From Pseudomonas sp. PDM18 (GTDB taxonomy: Bacteria; Pseudomonadota; Gammaproteobacteria; Pseudomonadales; Pseudomonadaceae): a stretch of 64,000 nucleotides of DNA. Where the stretch lies: NCBI RefSeq assembly GCF_014852585.1, contig NZ_JACVBX010000020.1, positions 17,726 to 81,725 of the forward strand, in the 5' to 3' direction. The notes under the pieces are model-generated. The model worked only from the letters and a program-made list of their open reading frames with translations. It made no database searches and was not told where the DNA came from. Below are positions 35,995 through 47,200 of the stretch, in pieces (position 1 is the stretch's first letter; the number at the start of each line of letters is the position of its first letter). The position numbers were made by a program, and so were the translations under genes.

Positions 35995-37263
35995 TCAGCC
36001 TTTGAAGACGTCTTCCACCGACTGCAGCGGATAGTGCTTCGGATACGGCAGGGTCGCCACGCCGGTCTCGATGGCGGCTTTGGCCACGGCGTCGGAAACG
36101 ACGGTGATCAGGCGCTTGTCCATCGGCTTCGGAATGATGTACTCGCGGCCGAACTCGATGGCGCTCACGCCGTAGGCGTCGCACACGTCCTTGGGTACCG
36201 GCAGCTTGGCCAGGTCACGCAGGGCCAGGGCGGCGGCGATCTTCATCTCTTCGTTGATGCGGGTGGCGCGCACGTCCAGGGCACCGCGGAAGATGAAGGG
36301 GAAGCCCAGTACGTTGTTGACCTGGTTCGGGTAGTCCGAACGGCCGGTGGCCATGATCACGTCGTCGCGGGTGGCGTGGGCCAGTTCCGGCTTGATTTCC
36401 GGGTCCGGGTTGGAGCAGGCGAAGACGATCGGGTTCGGCGCCATGCGCTTGAGGTCGTCCGGGCTCAGCAGGTTGGCGCCGGACAGGCCGACGAATACGT
36501 CGGCGCCTTCCAGGGCGTCAGCCAGGGTGCGCTTGTCGGTCTCGGTGGCGAACACGGCCTTGTATTGGTTCAGGTCGTTGCGACCGGAGTGGATCACACC
36601 CTGGCGGTCGATCATGAAGATGTTCTCGACCTTGCCCCCCATGCTCACCAGCAGCTTCATGCAGGAGATGGCGGCGGCGCCGGCGCCCAGGCAGACGATC
36701 TTCGCGGTTTCCAGCTTCTTGCCGGCGATTTCCAGCGCGTTGAGCATGCCGGCGGCGGTCACGATGGCGGTGCCGTGCTGGTCATCGTGGAATACCGGGA
36801 TGTCGCACTGCTCGATCAGCGCGCGTTCGATCTCGAAGCACTCGGGTGCCTTGATGTCTTCCAGGTTGATGCCGCCGAAGGTGATGGAGATGCGCTTGAC
36901 GGTATCGATGAAGGCCTGCGGACTCTCGGCGTCGACTTCGATGTCGAACACGTCGACACCGGCGAAGCGCTTGAACAGCACGCCCTTGCCTTCCATGACC
37001 GGCTTGGAGGCCAGCGGGCCGAGGTTGCCCAGGCCGAGAATGGCGGTGCCGTCGGAAATGACCGCGACCAGGTTGCCCTTGCCGGTGTACTTGAAGGCCA
37101 GTTCCGGATCACGCGCGATTTCGCGCACCGGCTCGGCAACGCCCGGGCTGTACGCCAGCGACAGGTCGCGGGCGGTGGCGGTCGGCTTGGTCAGCTCGAC
37201 GCTCAGTTTACCGGGGCGGGGTTGGGCGTGATATTCGAGGGCAGCGGTCTTGAGATCAGACAT
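35995..37263 (-). CDS. maeB: NADP-dependent malic enzyme, short form
   Basis: 422 residues from the ATG at 37263 (GGAAG upstream). It converts malate to pyruvate and CO2 with NADPH. The N-domain has SLAYSPGVAEPVREIA and DGTAILGLGNLGPLASKPVMEGK; the NAD(P)-binding GAGAAAISC motif and ADVFVGLSG follow. It stops after the catalytic domain and lacks the phosphotransacetylase-like C-terminal half of E. coli MaeB, as is usual in Pseudomonas. It supplies pyruvate and NADPH, relevant to fatty-acid and PHA synthesis. Confidence 0.95.
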   Translation of the reverse strand: MSDLKTAALEYHAQPRPGKLSVELTKPTATARDLSLAYSPGVAEPVREIARDPELAFKYTGKGNLVAVISDGTAILGLGNLGPLASKPVMEGKGVLFKRFAGVDVFDIEVDAESPQAFIDTVKRISITFGGINLEDIKAPECFEIERALIEQCDIPVFHDDQHGTAIVTAAGMLNALEIAGKKLETAKIVCLGAGAAAISCMKLLVSMGGKVENIFMIDRQGVIHSGRNDLNQYKAVFATETDKRTLADALEGADVFVGLSGANLLSPDDLKRMAPNPIVFACSNPDPEIKPELAHATRDDVIMATGRSDYPNQVNNVLGFPFIFRGALDVRATRINEEMKIAAALALRDLAKLPVPKDVCDAYGVSAIEFGREYIIPKPMDKRLITVVSDAVAKAAIETGVATLPYPKHYPLQSVEDVFKG

Positions 37264-37308
37264 TTGGGCACTTCCGCTTTTGTTGCTTGTTGGACAGACG
37301 GGGGTCCG

Positions 37309-37337
37309 AGCATACGCACAAACCCCGCACCTGCCAA
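37309..37337 (-). promoter_or_regulatory. Sigma-70-type promoter for maeB
   Basis: On the minus strand TTGGCA (37337-37332) and TATGCT (37314-37309) are 17 bases apart, 46 bases before the maeB ATG. Five of six and four of six consensus matches, at ideal spacing. Confidence 0.55.
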
Positions 37338-37366
37338 GGTAGCCCAAGCCCCTGCTGTCAAGACCT

Positions 37367-38818
37367 CTAGCGTACGACTTTCAGCCAGTCTCCAGCTTTT
37401 GGCTGGCCAGTTGGATACAAGTCATTCAATAAACGTATACGATTTATCGAGTCAGATTCCGGACCGGATTCTGCCTTCGCGAATTGCTCGACAGTCTGCC
37501 CGGATTTGACCTGAATGACGGCGATCCGGCGCGGTTGTGCGAGTTTCTGCTCGTCGGCGCGCATCGGCCGGAAGCTGCGGATGACCTGCATGAAGTGGTC
37601 GTCTTCGCTTTCCAGCGAAGCGCGACCTTTGACCACACCAATGAACAGGTAGGCGTGGTCCTTCTGGTAGATCACCGCAGCGCGGCGGGCCGGCGAACCG
37701 GGCACTACGCCGGTGGCCACCTCCAGGCCGGCCTGCTGGAAACTTTCTTCGTTCGATAACCGCCCGCCAGCGCCCTTGCGCAGGTACTCCGCCGGGGTCA
37801 GCTGGCCTTCGCGGGGCACCAGCTTCATACCGATGTAGGCCTGCTGGTCGGCGGTGTAGCCTACCAGCGCGGTCGGCTGGTTGAGGATGCCCCAGCCCGA
37901 CGGGTAGGTCAGGGTGAAGTCCAGCTCGGAGTGGTAGAAGCTCTGCCCGCGGCGCACGCCGCTGGAGGCTGAGTCGCCGAAAGGCATGCCGTCGATGGCC
38001 TTCAGGTAACGCTCGGCGCCGATCTCGTGCTGGCTGTTGGCGGCCAGGGTCTGGGCGGGGCCGATGACCTGCTTGAGGCGCTGGTCGTTGTCCGGGTGGG
38101 TATCGAACAGCCCGTGGTAGCCGACCGGCTGGGTCGCCTGGCCCTTGCGCGCCGCCTCGTCGCGGGCGAAGTCTTCCTGGTTCTTCAGCACCCGCACCAC
38201 CTGGATCATGGCGGTCGGGTCATAGCCGGCACGGGCCAGGTACTTGGCGCCCAGGCCGTCGGCCTCCAGCTCCATGTCGCGGCCATAACCGCGCACGAAG
38301 GCAGTGCCGAGCACGTTGGTGAGGTCCGCGGCGGCGCCGACGCCGGTGCCAATGGCCACGGCCTGGCCGAGGATGCTCCAGGCGCTGGACTGGCTCTGCT
38401 GGCGCACGCTATGGCGGGCCGTGACGTGGCCGACCTCGTGGCCGAGTACGGCAGCCAGCTCCGCTTCGGAGCCCAGGTAGGCCATCAGCCCGCGGTGGAT
38501 ATAGATGTAGCCGCCGGGCAGGGCGAAGGCGTTGATGTCCGGCGTGTCGATGACCGTGAAGTGATACTGCAGGTTCGGCCGGTCGCTGGCGCGGGCAACC
38601 CGCTCGCCGACCTGCTGGACGTAAGCCTGCAGCTTGCCGTCTTCATAGCGCGGATACTGCTGGGCGATCTGCTGGCTGTACTTCTGCCCCATTTCCAGCT
38701 CGCTCTGCTCGCTCATCATCACGAAATCAGACTTGCCGGTGGCCGGGTTGGTGGCGCAGCCGCCGAGGACACTCAGCAGCGCCAGCAGGGTCAGAATTCC
38801 GAACGAGCGCAAGCTCAT
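37367..38818 (-). CDS. M48 family zinc metalloprotease, lipoprotein (BepA/YfgC-like) with LysM-like tail
   Basis: 483 residues from the ATG at 38818; lipobox LGGC with lipidated C21. The zinc site is HEVGH (H127, E128, H131), with a third ligand in DMELEADGLGAKYL. The C-terminal ~80 residues (SGQTVEQFAKAESG...NDLYPTGQPKAGDWLKVVR) look like a LysM-type peptidoglycan-binding domain, so the enzyme is likely tethered to the envelope and involved in outer-membrane protein quality control. It overlaps the upstream nuclease gene by four bases (ATGA). Confidence 0.87.
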   Translation of the reverse strand: MSLRSFGILTLLALLSVLGGCATNPATGKSDFVMMSEQSELEMGQKYSQQIAQQYPRYEDGKLQAYVQQVGERVARASDRPNLQYHFTVIDTPDINAFALPGGYIYIHRGLMAYLGSEAELAAVLGHEVGHVTARHSVRQQSQSSAWSILGQAVAIGTGVGAAADLTNVLGTAFVRGYGRDMELEADGLGAKYLARAGYDPTAMIQVVRVLKNQEDFARDEAARKGQATQPVGYHGLFDTHPDNDQRLKQVIGPAQTLAANSQHEIGAERYLKAIDGMPFGDSASSGVRRGQSFYHSELDFTLTYPSGWGILNQPTALVGYTADQQAYIGMKLVPREGQLTPAEYLRKGAGGRLSNEESFQQAGLEVATGVVPGSPARRAAVIYQKDHAYLFIGVVKGRASLESEDDHFMQVIRSFRPMRADEQKLAQPRRIAVIQVKSGQTVEQFAKAESGPESDSINRIRLLNDLYPTGQPKAGDWLKVVR

Positions 38819-39618
38819 GGCAATACCTCCATCATCGCCGGGTCGGTCACAGGCAGCATCCAGCGCGCCTGTCCGGGTTTTACGCCACCACGCTCGGCGC
38901 GGTCGATGACCCAGCCGCGCGCCTCCACCTGTCGACCCTTGAGATCGCGCAGGGTTGCATCGTCGAAGCGCTTCACGAGTTTGGCCTCGATCCGCAGCAC
39001 CAGCGGGCCGTCGAGATCGATCCACAGCCCGCCGCGATTGCGTTGTACCTGCTCGACCCGTCCGCGAACCACTGCGAATCCGCTTTCGTGAAGTTGTTCC
39101 GCCGTCTGCACCGGCGAGCGCTTCCACAGGCCGAGCCCGGCGCTGCGCGCTTGCCGCTCGGCAGCCTGCTGGCAGGCAGTGAGGTCGGTGTTCGGAGCGA
39201 TAGCTACAAGGTAGCCCAGGCCTTCGGCGAGCAGGCGGGATTCGAGGTTGTTGCCGTGGGCGTCATAGGCGTGGGCCAGGGTGCGGCCGTACTTGTCCTT
39301 GCCCTGCTGGCCGGCAACCAGGCCGACCTCGCCGTCATTGGCCGCCACCAGTTGCTGCAGACGGCGCTGGGCTGCCACCGCGAAGGGCTCTTCGGAGCGG
39401 CCGCGATGGGCCAGTTCCGGGGCGTTGACGCCGATCAGGCGGACGCTGCGACCGTCGGCCAGCTTGAGCGTGTCGCCGTCCACCACCCGCGCCACGCGCA
39501 CCGTTTCCGGCGACGAAGGCTTCGGGCAGGCAGCGGCGCTGGCGTCCAGGGAAAAAAGGACGGCCATAAAAAAGGCGCCCACGAGGGACGCCTTTTTCGA
39601 ATTACCGTGAAAAACCAT
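38815..39618 (-). CDS. Exported thermonuclease (SNase) family protein
   Basis: 267 residues from the ATG at 39618, which has GGGAAAGG upstream; it gives a signal peptide (KK then GAFFMAVLFSLDASAA). SNase elements: VVDGDTLKL, VRLIGVNAPE (catalytic Arg and Asp region) and DKYGRTLAHAY. The C-terminal ~100 residues form a separate domain with a WIDLDGPLVLRI core, perhaps OB-like. The rpmE terminator hairpin lies inside its signal-peptide codons. The alternative ATG at 39567 directly follows the terminator T run and has no ribosome site. The stop overlaps the M48 protease start. Confidence 0.85.
   Translation of the reverse strand: MVFHGNSKKASLVGAFFMAVLFSLDASAAACPKPSSPETVRVARVVDGDTLKLADGRSVRLIGVNAPELAHRGRSEEPFAVAAQRRLQQLVAANDGEVGLVAGQQGKDKYGRTLAHAYDAHGNNLESRLLAEGLGYLVAIAPNTDLTACQQAAERQARSAGLGLWKRSPVQTAEQLHESGFAVVRGRVEQVQRNRGGLWIDLDGPLVLRIEAKLVKRFDDATLRDLKGRQVEARGWVIDRAERGGVKPGQARWMLPVTDPAMMEVLP
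39568..39597 (-). terminator. Intrinsic terminator of rpmE, embedded in the nuclease coding sequence
   Basis: On the minus strand AAAAAGGCG-T-CCC-TCGT-GGG-CGCCTTTTTT forms a strong hairpin with a T run, 46 bases beyond the rpmE stop and 21 bases into the nuclease gene. Confidence 0.8.
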
Positions 39619-39643
39619 CGTGGGCCTTTCCCGGAAATCGATC

Positions 39644-39859
39644 TTACTTCTTGCCGCCGAACATGGCGAAGCGCTGGTTGAAGCGGTCGATACGGCCGCC
39701 GGTGTCCAGAACTTTCTGCTTACCGGTGTAGAAGGGGTGGCACTCGGAGCAGACGTCCAGGTGAATGCCCTTGCACAGGGTGGAACGGGTCTTGATCACG
39801 TTGCCACAGCTGCAGGTAGCTTCGATGTCTTCGTACGCGGGATGGATTTCCGGTTTCAT
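39644..39859 (-). CDS. rpmE: 50S ribosomal protein L31, zinc-binding form
   Basis: 71 residues. The four zinc cysteines are present (EATCSCGN with C16/C18 and [12 protein letters not shown] with C37/C40), so this is the C+ form, normally made under zinc sufficiency. Divergent from priA by 217 bases. Confidence 0.96.
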   Translation of the reverse strand: MKPEIHPAYEDIEATCSCGNVIKTRSTLCKGIHLDVCSECHPFYTGKQKVLDTGGRIDRFNQRFAMFGGKK

Positions 39860-40076
39860 GGTCTCTTCCTCTCGGTGGTGTGCCGCCACCCAGTCTCTGG
39901 CAGAAGCCGAGCCACGGTCATCGAGGACCGCGGGCGGGATCTTTTACCGGGCACCGCACGGAAATTAAGGGCGTGGATCATACCAGAGAACGCTTTCAAC
40001 GCAAGATCAGGCATGACCGACCGTCGCATCGCCCATGCTACCATCCGACGCTCCCCGCCGCCCCGGAATCCGTCGC

Positions 40077-42296
40077 GTGCCGTCACCGTCCATCCTGCGT
40101 CTCGCCCTGCCCTCGCCGCTGCGCCGTCTATTCGATTACCTGCCTCCGCGCGGGGTCGACGTGGCGCGCCTGCAGCCCGGCGTGCGCCTGCGCGTGCCAT
40201 TCGGCCGTCGCGAGATGGTTGGCGTGCTGGTGGACAAGGTGGAAAGCTCCGAGGTCCCGGCAGACAAGCTGCGCCCGGCCCTGACCGTACTCGACCGCGA
40301 GCCGCCGATGCCGGCGCATCTGCTGGAGCTGTGCCGCTGGACGGCGCAGTATTACCAGCACAGCCTGGGCGACACCTTTTCCTGGGCGCTGCCCAACCTG
40401 CTGCGCCAGGGCGACCCGGCCGAGGCGCGCCAGCAGCGCTTCTGGCATGCCGAACCCGGCGCCCGCGAGGAAGACCCGCGTCTGGCCCGCGCGCCGCGCC
40501 AACGCGAGACGCTGAAGATCCTCAAGCAGCATCCCCACGGCGTCGCCCACGACCTGCTCAGCCAATTGCAGATCAACAAGGACAGCCTCGACCTGCTGCA
40601 GGAAAAGGGGCTGGTCACGCTGGAGGTGCGCGTCCACAGCGTGGCGCCGCACCACGGCCCGTGGCTGGCGCAGGCGGAACTGCCGCTGAACGCCGAGCAG
40701 CGCGCCGCCTTCGAGGCCGTCCGCGCCGGGTTTGGCAGTTTTCACAGCTTTCTCCTGGCTGGCGTCACCGGCAGCGGCAAGACCGAGGTCTACCTGCAGC
40801 TGATCCGTGAGACCCTGGAAGCCGGCAAGCAGGCGCTGGTGCTGATCCCCGAGATCAACCTCGGCCCGCAGACCCTGAGCCGCTTCGAGCGCCGCTTCAA
40901 CGCGCGCATCGCCCTGCTGCACTCCGCGCTGACCGACCGCGAGCGCCTCGACGCCTGGCTGGCGGCCCGCGACGGCGAGGCGGACATCGTCATCGGCACT
41001 CGCTCGGCGCTGTTCACCCCGATGAAGAATCCGGGGCTGATCATCATCGACGAGGAGCACGACGCTTCCTATAAACAGCAGGAAGGCCTGCGCTACCACG
41101 CCCGCGACCTGGCCATGGTGCGCGCGCGGCTGGAGAACGTGCCGATCCTGCTGGGTTCCGCCACCCCCGCGCTGGAGAGCCTGCACAACGCCCAGAGCGG
41201 CCGCTACGGCCTGCTGCGCCTGACCCAGCGCGCCGGCGGCGCGCACCAGCCGAAGTTCCACCGCCTGGACGTGAAGAGCCTGCCGCTGGACTCGGGCATC
41301 TCCATGCCGCTGCAGCGTTCGATCAAGGAAACCCTGGCCGCCGACCAACAAGTGCTCGTCTACCTGAACCGCCGCGGCTTCGCCCCGACCCTGCTGTGCC
41401 ACGACTGCGGCTGGATCAGCCAGTGCCCGCGCTGCGACGCGCGGATGACCGTGCACCAGGGTAGCGGCGAGCTGCGCTGCCACCACTGCGACCACCGCGA
41501 GCGGCCGCCGCGCAACTGCCCGAAATGCGGCACGGTAGACCTGCGCCCGGTCGGCGCCGGCACCGAGCGCGCCGAGGAGCGCCTGCGCATTCTCTTCCCG
41601 GATTACCCGGTGCTGCGCATCGATCGCGACAGCACCTCGCGCAAGAACGCCATGCGCGATTTGTTCGCCACTATCAATAAAGGTGAGCCATGTATCCTGG
41701 TGGGCACGCAGATGCTCGCCAAGGGGCACCATTTCCCGCGCGTCACCCTGGTGGCGATCCTCGATGCCGACGGCGGGCTGTTCTCCGCCGACTTCCGCGC
41801 CAGCGAGCGCATGGCCCAGCAGATCGTCCAGGTCGCCGGCCGCGCCGGACGCGCCGAGGAACCGGGTCGCGTGCTGATCCAGACCCACCTGGCCGACCAC
41901 CCGTTGCTGGTGCAGCTCACCGAGCAGGGCTATTTCGCCTTCGCCGACCAGGCCCTCACCGAGCGCCGCTCCGCCGGCCTGCCGCCCTTCTCGCACCTTG
42001 CCCTGCTGCGCGCCGAGGCGCACAAACCGGGGCAGGCCGAAGGCTTCCTCGACGAAGCCTGCGCCGAGGCCGAGCGCCTTCAGGCGACCCTCGGCCACGA
42101 GGTCGACCTCCTCGGCCCGGTGCCCGCGCCCATGGAACGCCGTGCCGGCCGCTACCGCGCGCAGCTGCTGCTGATGAGCACCGCCCGCGCGCCGCTGCAC
42201 CGCCTGCTGACGCCCTGGCTGCAAATACTCGAAGGCATGCCCAGTGGGCGCCAGGTGCGCTGGTCGCTGGATGTGGACCCGATCGACCTCTTCTGA
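40077..42296 (+). CDS. priA: Primosomal replication helicase PriA
   Basis: 739 residues from the GTG at 40077 (VPSPSILRLALPSPLRRLFDYLPP), the usual pseudomonad length; an in-frame ATG 42 bases earlier is unconserved. The N-terminal 3'-end-binding domain is followed by Walker A GVTGSGKTEV (about 228-237), the DEEH box (IIDEEHDASYKQ), and the paired zinc cysteines CHDCGWISQCPRCD...CHHCDHRERPPRNCPKCG inside helicase domain 2. It restarts stalled forks. Single gene. Confidence 0.96.
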   Translation: MPSPSILRLALPSPLRRLFDYLPPRGVDVARLQPGVRLRVPFGRREMVGVLVDKVESSEVPADKLRPALTVLDREPPMPAHLLELCRWTAQYYQHSLGDTFSWALPNLLRQGDPAEARQQRFWHAEPGAREEDPRLARAPRQRETLKILKQHPHGVAHDLLSQLQINKDSLDLLQEKGLVTLEVRVHSVAPHHGPWLAQAELPLNAEQRAAFEAVRAGFGSFHSFLLAGVTGSGKTEVYLQLIRETLEAGKQALVLIPEINLGPQTLSRFERRFNARIALLHSALTDRERLDAWLAARDGEADIVIGTRSALFTPMKNPGLIIIDEEHDASYKQQEGLRYHARDLAMVRARLENVPILLGSATPALESLHNAQSGRYGLLRLTQRAGGAHQPKFHRLDVKSLPLDSGISMPLQRSIKETLAADQQVLVYLNRRGFAPTLLCHDCGWISQCPRCDARMTVHQGSGELRCHHCDHRERPPRNCPKCGTVDLRPVGAGTERAEERLRILFPDYPVLRIDRDSTSRKNAMRDLFATINKGEPCILVGTQMLAKGHHFPRVTLVAILDADGGLFSADFRASERMAQQIVQVAGRAGRAEEPGRVLIQTHLADHPLLVQLTEQGYFAFADQALTERRSAGLPPFSHLALLRAEAHKPGQAEGFLDEACAEAERLQATLGHEVDLLGPVPAPMERRAGRYRAQLLLMSTARAPLHRLLTPWLQILEGMPSGRQVRWSLDVDPIDLF

Positions 42297-42436
42297 CAGA
42301 TGTCCCGTAGGGATAAAACCGTCCGGGCTTGCGCATCCGTCCTACATTGACTTCCATCAGCCGCGACGGATGGCGCAGCGGCGAGACTGAACAAGGAGCG
42401 CTCCGCGGTTGGCAAGCCATGCCCGGCCACGGATAA

Positions 42437-44239
<1,803 letters not shown>

Positions 44240-44245
44240 GCACCC

Positions 44246-45058
44246 ATGGCGAAGAAGAAACCCGCTCCCAAGCGCGGCGCCAGCCGCTACCAGGCCCCGG
44301 CCAAGAAGACGTCGGTCCCCGGCTGGGTCTGGCTAGTCGCCGGCCTGGCCATCGGCGGCTTCATCATGTTTCTGATGAAGCTGGAGCCGGGTCGCAACGA
44401 CGTCAAACGCGAGAAGCCGGAAGCGCCCAAGACCATGGTCGGCTCCAACAAGCCTTCCGGCACCGTGCAGCCGCAACAACCGGCCGCGCCCACCGGCGTG
44501 AAGCCCAAGTACGACTTCTACACGCTGCTGCCGGGGTCGGAAGTCGCCGTGCCGCCCGAAGCCGTGCCGCCGCCGGCCAAGCCGCAGCAACCGGCGACCG
44601 TGGTTGCAACCAAGGAAGAAGCCGAGAAGATCGACACCCAGCGCGCCCTGGCGGCGCTGAGTGGGCAGAATCCGCCTCCGCCCGCAGTGGTCAAGCCGGC
44701 AACGCCCGCCACGCCGCCCGCGACCCAGGTGGCCAGCGCGCAGAAGCAGGCGCTGCCGCAGGCCCCGGCCAGCGATACCGTGCCAGCCAAGCCGACGCCG
44801 CCACCGGCGGTGGCCGCAACCCAGTACTACCTGCAGGCCGGCTCGTTCCGCAAACAGACCGACGCCGACCACCTGCGCGCGCAGATCATCATGATGGGCC
44901 AGAACGCCCGCGTGGAGTCCGGCACCGTCCGCGACGAAACCTGGTACCGCGTCATGGTCGGCCCCTATGGCGACCGCGCCAAGGCCTCCGCCGCGCAGAA
45001 ACAACTCGCCGGCAACGGCTTCAGCAACCTGCTGTTACAGCAGCGCCAGACCCGCTGA
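44246..45058 (+). CDS. SPOR-domain cell-division protein (FtsN-like)
   Basis: 270 residues: a basic cytoplasmic tail (KKKPAPKRGASR), one transmembrane helix (about 27-45, VWLVAGLAIGGFIMFLMKL), a long proline/alanine-rich periplasmic linker and a C-terminal SPOR domain (about 190-268) with YYLQAGSFRKQTDADHLRAQ. This is the FtsN layout; SPOR binds denuded septal peptidoglycan. It follows argS closely and precedes hslVU, the normal pseudomonad order. Confidence 0.87.
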   Translation: MAKKKPAPKRGASRYQAPAKKTSVPGWVWLVAGLAIGGFIMFLMKLEPGRNDVKREKPEAPKTMVGSNKPSGTVQPQQPAAPTGVKPKYDFYTLLPGSEVAVPPEAVPPPAKPQQPATVVATKEEAEKIDTQRALAALSGQNPPPPAVVKPATPATPPATQVASAQKQALPQAPASDTVPAKPTPPPAVAATQYYLQAGSFRKQTDADHLRAQIIMMGQNARVESGTVRDETWYRVMVGPYGDRAKASAAQKQLAGNGFSNLLLQQRQTR

Positions 45059-45076
45059 ACCCCGGCCACTCCAAGG

Positions 45077-45124
45077 CTTGCGCCGACGGGCGGCGCGCGA
45101 AATGCGCGCTACTCGTCCGGCGCA
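45077..45124. repeat. Long GC-rich inverted repeat before hslV
   Basis: Outer arms TGCGCCGAC and GTCCGGCGCA enclose GCGCGC-GAAAT-GCGCGC. It can fold into a long hairpin that ends the argS/SPOR transcript; it has no T run and lies immediately before the hslV heat-shock promoter. Confidence 0.6.
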
Positions 45125-45127
45125 GGA

Positions 45128-45154
45128 CTTGAACCCCGCCTTTCCAGTCCCCAT
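45128..45154 (+). promoter_or_regulatory. Consensus sigma-32 (RpoH) promoter for hslVU
   Basis: CTTGAA (45128-45133) and CCCCAT (45149-45154, followed by CT) are separated by 15 bases, matching both boxes of the heat-shock consensus completely, about 50 bases before hslV. Confidence 0.85.
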
Positions 45155-45202
45155 CTGACTCTGCATTCGGGCACATCGCCCCGCTAGTGTGGAGTAAGAC
45201 CC

Positions 45203-45739
45203 TTGACCACCATCGTATCTGTCCGCCGTAACGGCAAAGTCGTCATGGGCGGCGACGGCCAGGTTTCCCTGGGCAACACCGTGATGAAAGGCAACGCGAA
45301 GAAAGTCCGCCGCCTGTACCACGGTGAAGTACTGGCCGGCTTCGCCGGCGCCACCGCCGATGCCTTCACCCTCTTCGAACGCTTCGAGCAGCAGCTGGAA
45401 AAACACCAGGGCCACCTGGTGCGCGCCGCTGTCGAGCTGGCCAAGGACTGGCGTACCGATCGCTCCCTGAGCCGTCTGGAAGCCATGCTGGCGGTAGCCA
45501 ACAAGGACGCCTCCCTGATCATCACCGGCAACGGCGATGTGGTCGAACCCGAGCACGGCCTGATCGCCATGGGCTCGGGCGGCGGCTTCGCCCAGGCGGC
45601 GGCCCTGGCTCTGCTGCAGAAAGGCAGCGACGACATGAGCGCCCGCGAGATCGCCGAGACCGCACTGAACATCGCCGGCTCCATCTGCGTGTTCACCAAC
45701 CAGAACCTGACCCTTGAGGAGCTCGACAGCGCTGTCTGA
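45203..45739 (+). CDS. hslV: ATP-dependent protease peptidase subunit HslV (ClpQ)
   Basis: 178 residues, starting with a TTG codon. After removal of the initiator methionine the N-terminus is TTIVSVRR with catalytic Thr1; GGDGQVSLG and the [16 protein letters not shown] segment are characteristic. It forms the double hexamer of the HslUV protease. The TTG start preserves the exact N-terminal threonine that catalysis requires. Preceded by a consensus sigma-32 promoter and followed 28 bases later by hslU. Confidence 0.96.
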   Translation: MTTIVSVRRNGKVVMGGDGQVSLGNTVMKGNAKKVRRLYHGEVLAGFAGATADAFTLFERFEQQLEKHQGHLVRAAVELAKDWRTDRSLSRLEAMLAVANKDASLIITGNGDVVEPEHGLIAMGSGGGFAQAAALALLQKGSDDMSAREIAETALNIAGSICVFTNQNLTLEELDSAV

Positions 45740-45767
45740 GCGCTGTCGTTCCGGAGTAGCACGTCAA

Positions 45768-47108
45768 ATGTCCATGACTCCCCGCGAGATCGTCCACGAA
45801 CTCAACCGTCACATCATCGGCCAGGACGATGCCAAGCGCGCCGTCGCCATCGCCCTGCGCAACCGCTGGCGGCGCATGCAGCTGCCGGCCGAGCTGCGCG
45901 CCGAAGTGACGCCGAAGAACATCCTGATGATCGGCCCGACCGGCGTCGGCAAGACCGAGATCGCCCGTCGCCTGGCCAAGCTGGCCAACGCCCCCTTCAT
46001 CAAGGTGGAAGCGACCAAGTTCACCGAAGTCGGCTACGTCGGCCGTGACGTCGAGTCGATCATCCGCGACCTCGCCGATGCCGCGATCAAGATGCTCCGC
46101 GAGCAGGAAGTGCAGAAGGTGAAGTACCGCGCCGAAGACGCCGCCGAAGAGCGCATCCTCGACGCCCTGCTGCCGCCCGCGCGCACCACCGGCTTCGGTG
46201 ACGAACCGGCGCGCGAGGATTCCAATACCCGCCAGCTGTTCCGCAAGCGGTTGCGCGAAGGCCAGCTGGATGACAAAGAAATCGACATCGAGGTCGCCGA
46301 CATTCATTCGGGCGTGGAAATCATGGCCCCGCCCGGCATGGAAGAGATGACCAACCAGCTGCAGAGCCTGTTCTCCAACATGGGCAAGGGCAAGCGCAAG
46401 AGCCGCAAGCTGAAGGTCGCCGAGGCCATGAAGCTGATCCGCGACGAGGAAGCGCAGCGCCTGGTCAACGAAGAAGACCTCAAGGCCCGCGCCCTGGAAG
46501 CGGTGGAGCAGAACGGCATCGTCTTCATCGACGAGATCGACAAGATCGCGAAGCGCGGCAACGTGGGCGGCGCCGACGTCTCCCGCGAGGGCGTGCAGCG
46601 TGACCTGCTGCCGCTGATCGAAGGCTGCACCGTGAACACCAAGCTGGGCATGGTGAAGACCGACCACATCCTGTTCATCGCCTCGGGCGCATTCCACCTG
46701 TCCAAGCCCAGCGACCTGGTGCCGGAACTGCAGGGCCGCCTGCCGATCCGCGTCGAGCTGAAAGCCCTGAGCCCGAGCGACTTCGAGCGCATCCTCAGCG
46801 AGCCGCACGCGTCGCTGACCGAGCAGTACACCGCGCTGCTGAAGACCGAAGGCCTGGACATTGAGTTCGCTGCCGACGGTATCAAGCGCCTCGCCGAGAT
46901 CGCCTTCCAGGTCAACGAGAAGACCGAGAACATCGGTGCCCGTCGCCTGCACACCCTGCTCGAGCGCCTGCTCGAAGAGGTGTCCTTCGACGCCGCCGAC
47001 CTCGCCAGCGAGCACAGCGACAAGGCCATCGTGATCGATGCGGCCTACGTCAACGGCCACCTGGGCGAGCTGGCCCAGGACGAAGACCTGTCCCGCTACA
47101 TTCTCTAA
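45768..47108 (+). CDS. hslU: ATP-dependent protease ATPase subunit HslU (ClpY)
   Basis: 446 residues from the ATG at 45768. Walker [12 protein letters not shown], the pore loop GYVGRDV, the inserted I domain (about 110-240), Walker [11 protein letters not shown] and sensor 2 [10 protein letters not shown] are all present, and the C-terminus ends DLSRYIL as needed to dock into HslV. Cotranscribed with hslV; a strong terminator follows. Confidence 0.97.
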   Translation: MSMTPREIVHELNRHIIGQDDAKRAVAIALRNRWRRMQLPAELRAEVTPKNILMIGPTGVGKTEIARRLAKLANAPFIKVEATKFTEVGYVGRDVESIIRDLADAAIKMLREQEVQKVKYRAEDAAEERILDALLPPARTTGFGDEPAREDSNTRQLFRKRLREGQLDDKEIDIEVADIHSGVEIMAPPGMEEMTNQLQSLFSNMGKGKRKSRKLKVAEAMKLIRDEEAQRLVNEEDLKARALEAVEQNGIVFIDEIDKIAKRGNVGGADVSREGVQRDLLPLIEGCTVNTKLGMVKTDHILFIASGAFHLSKPSDLVPELQGRLPIRVELKALSPSDFERILSEPHASLTEQYTALLKTEGLDIEFAADGIKRLAEIAFQVNEKTENIGARRLHTLLERLLEEVSFDAADLASEHSDKAIVIDAAYVNGHLGELAQDEDLSRYIL

Positions 47109-47128
47109 GCGATCCACATCGCTGCGAC

Positions 47129-47157
47129 GGGGCGCCTCTGGGCGCCCCGCTGTTTTT
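47129..47157 (+). terminator. Intrinsic terminator of hslVU
   Basis: GGGGCGCC-TCTG-GGCGCCCC then GCTGTTTTT, 20 bases after the hslU stop. Confidence 0.9.
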
Positions 47158-47200
47158 CCGCCGGCGCTACAATGCCGGAATCGCCGTTCAGGAGCCGTCC

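Noticed and set aside
36034..37509. A 491-residue open frame opposite maeB
   Set aside because: Antisense shadow; protein low-complexity, with no family pattern.
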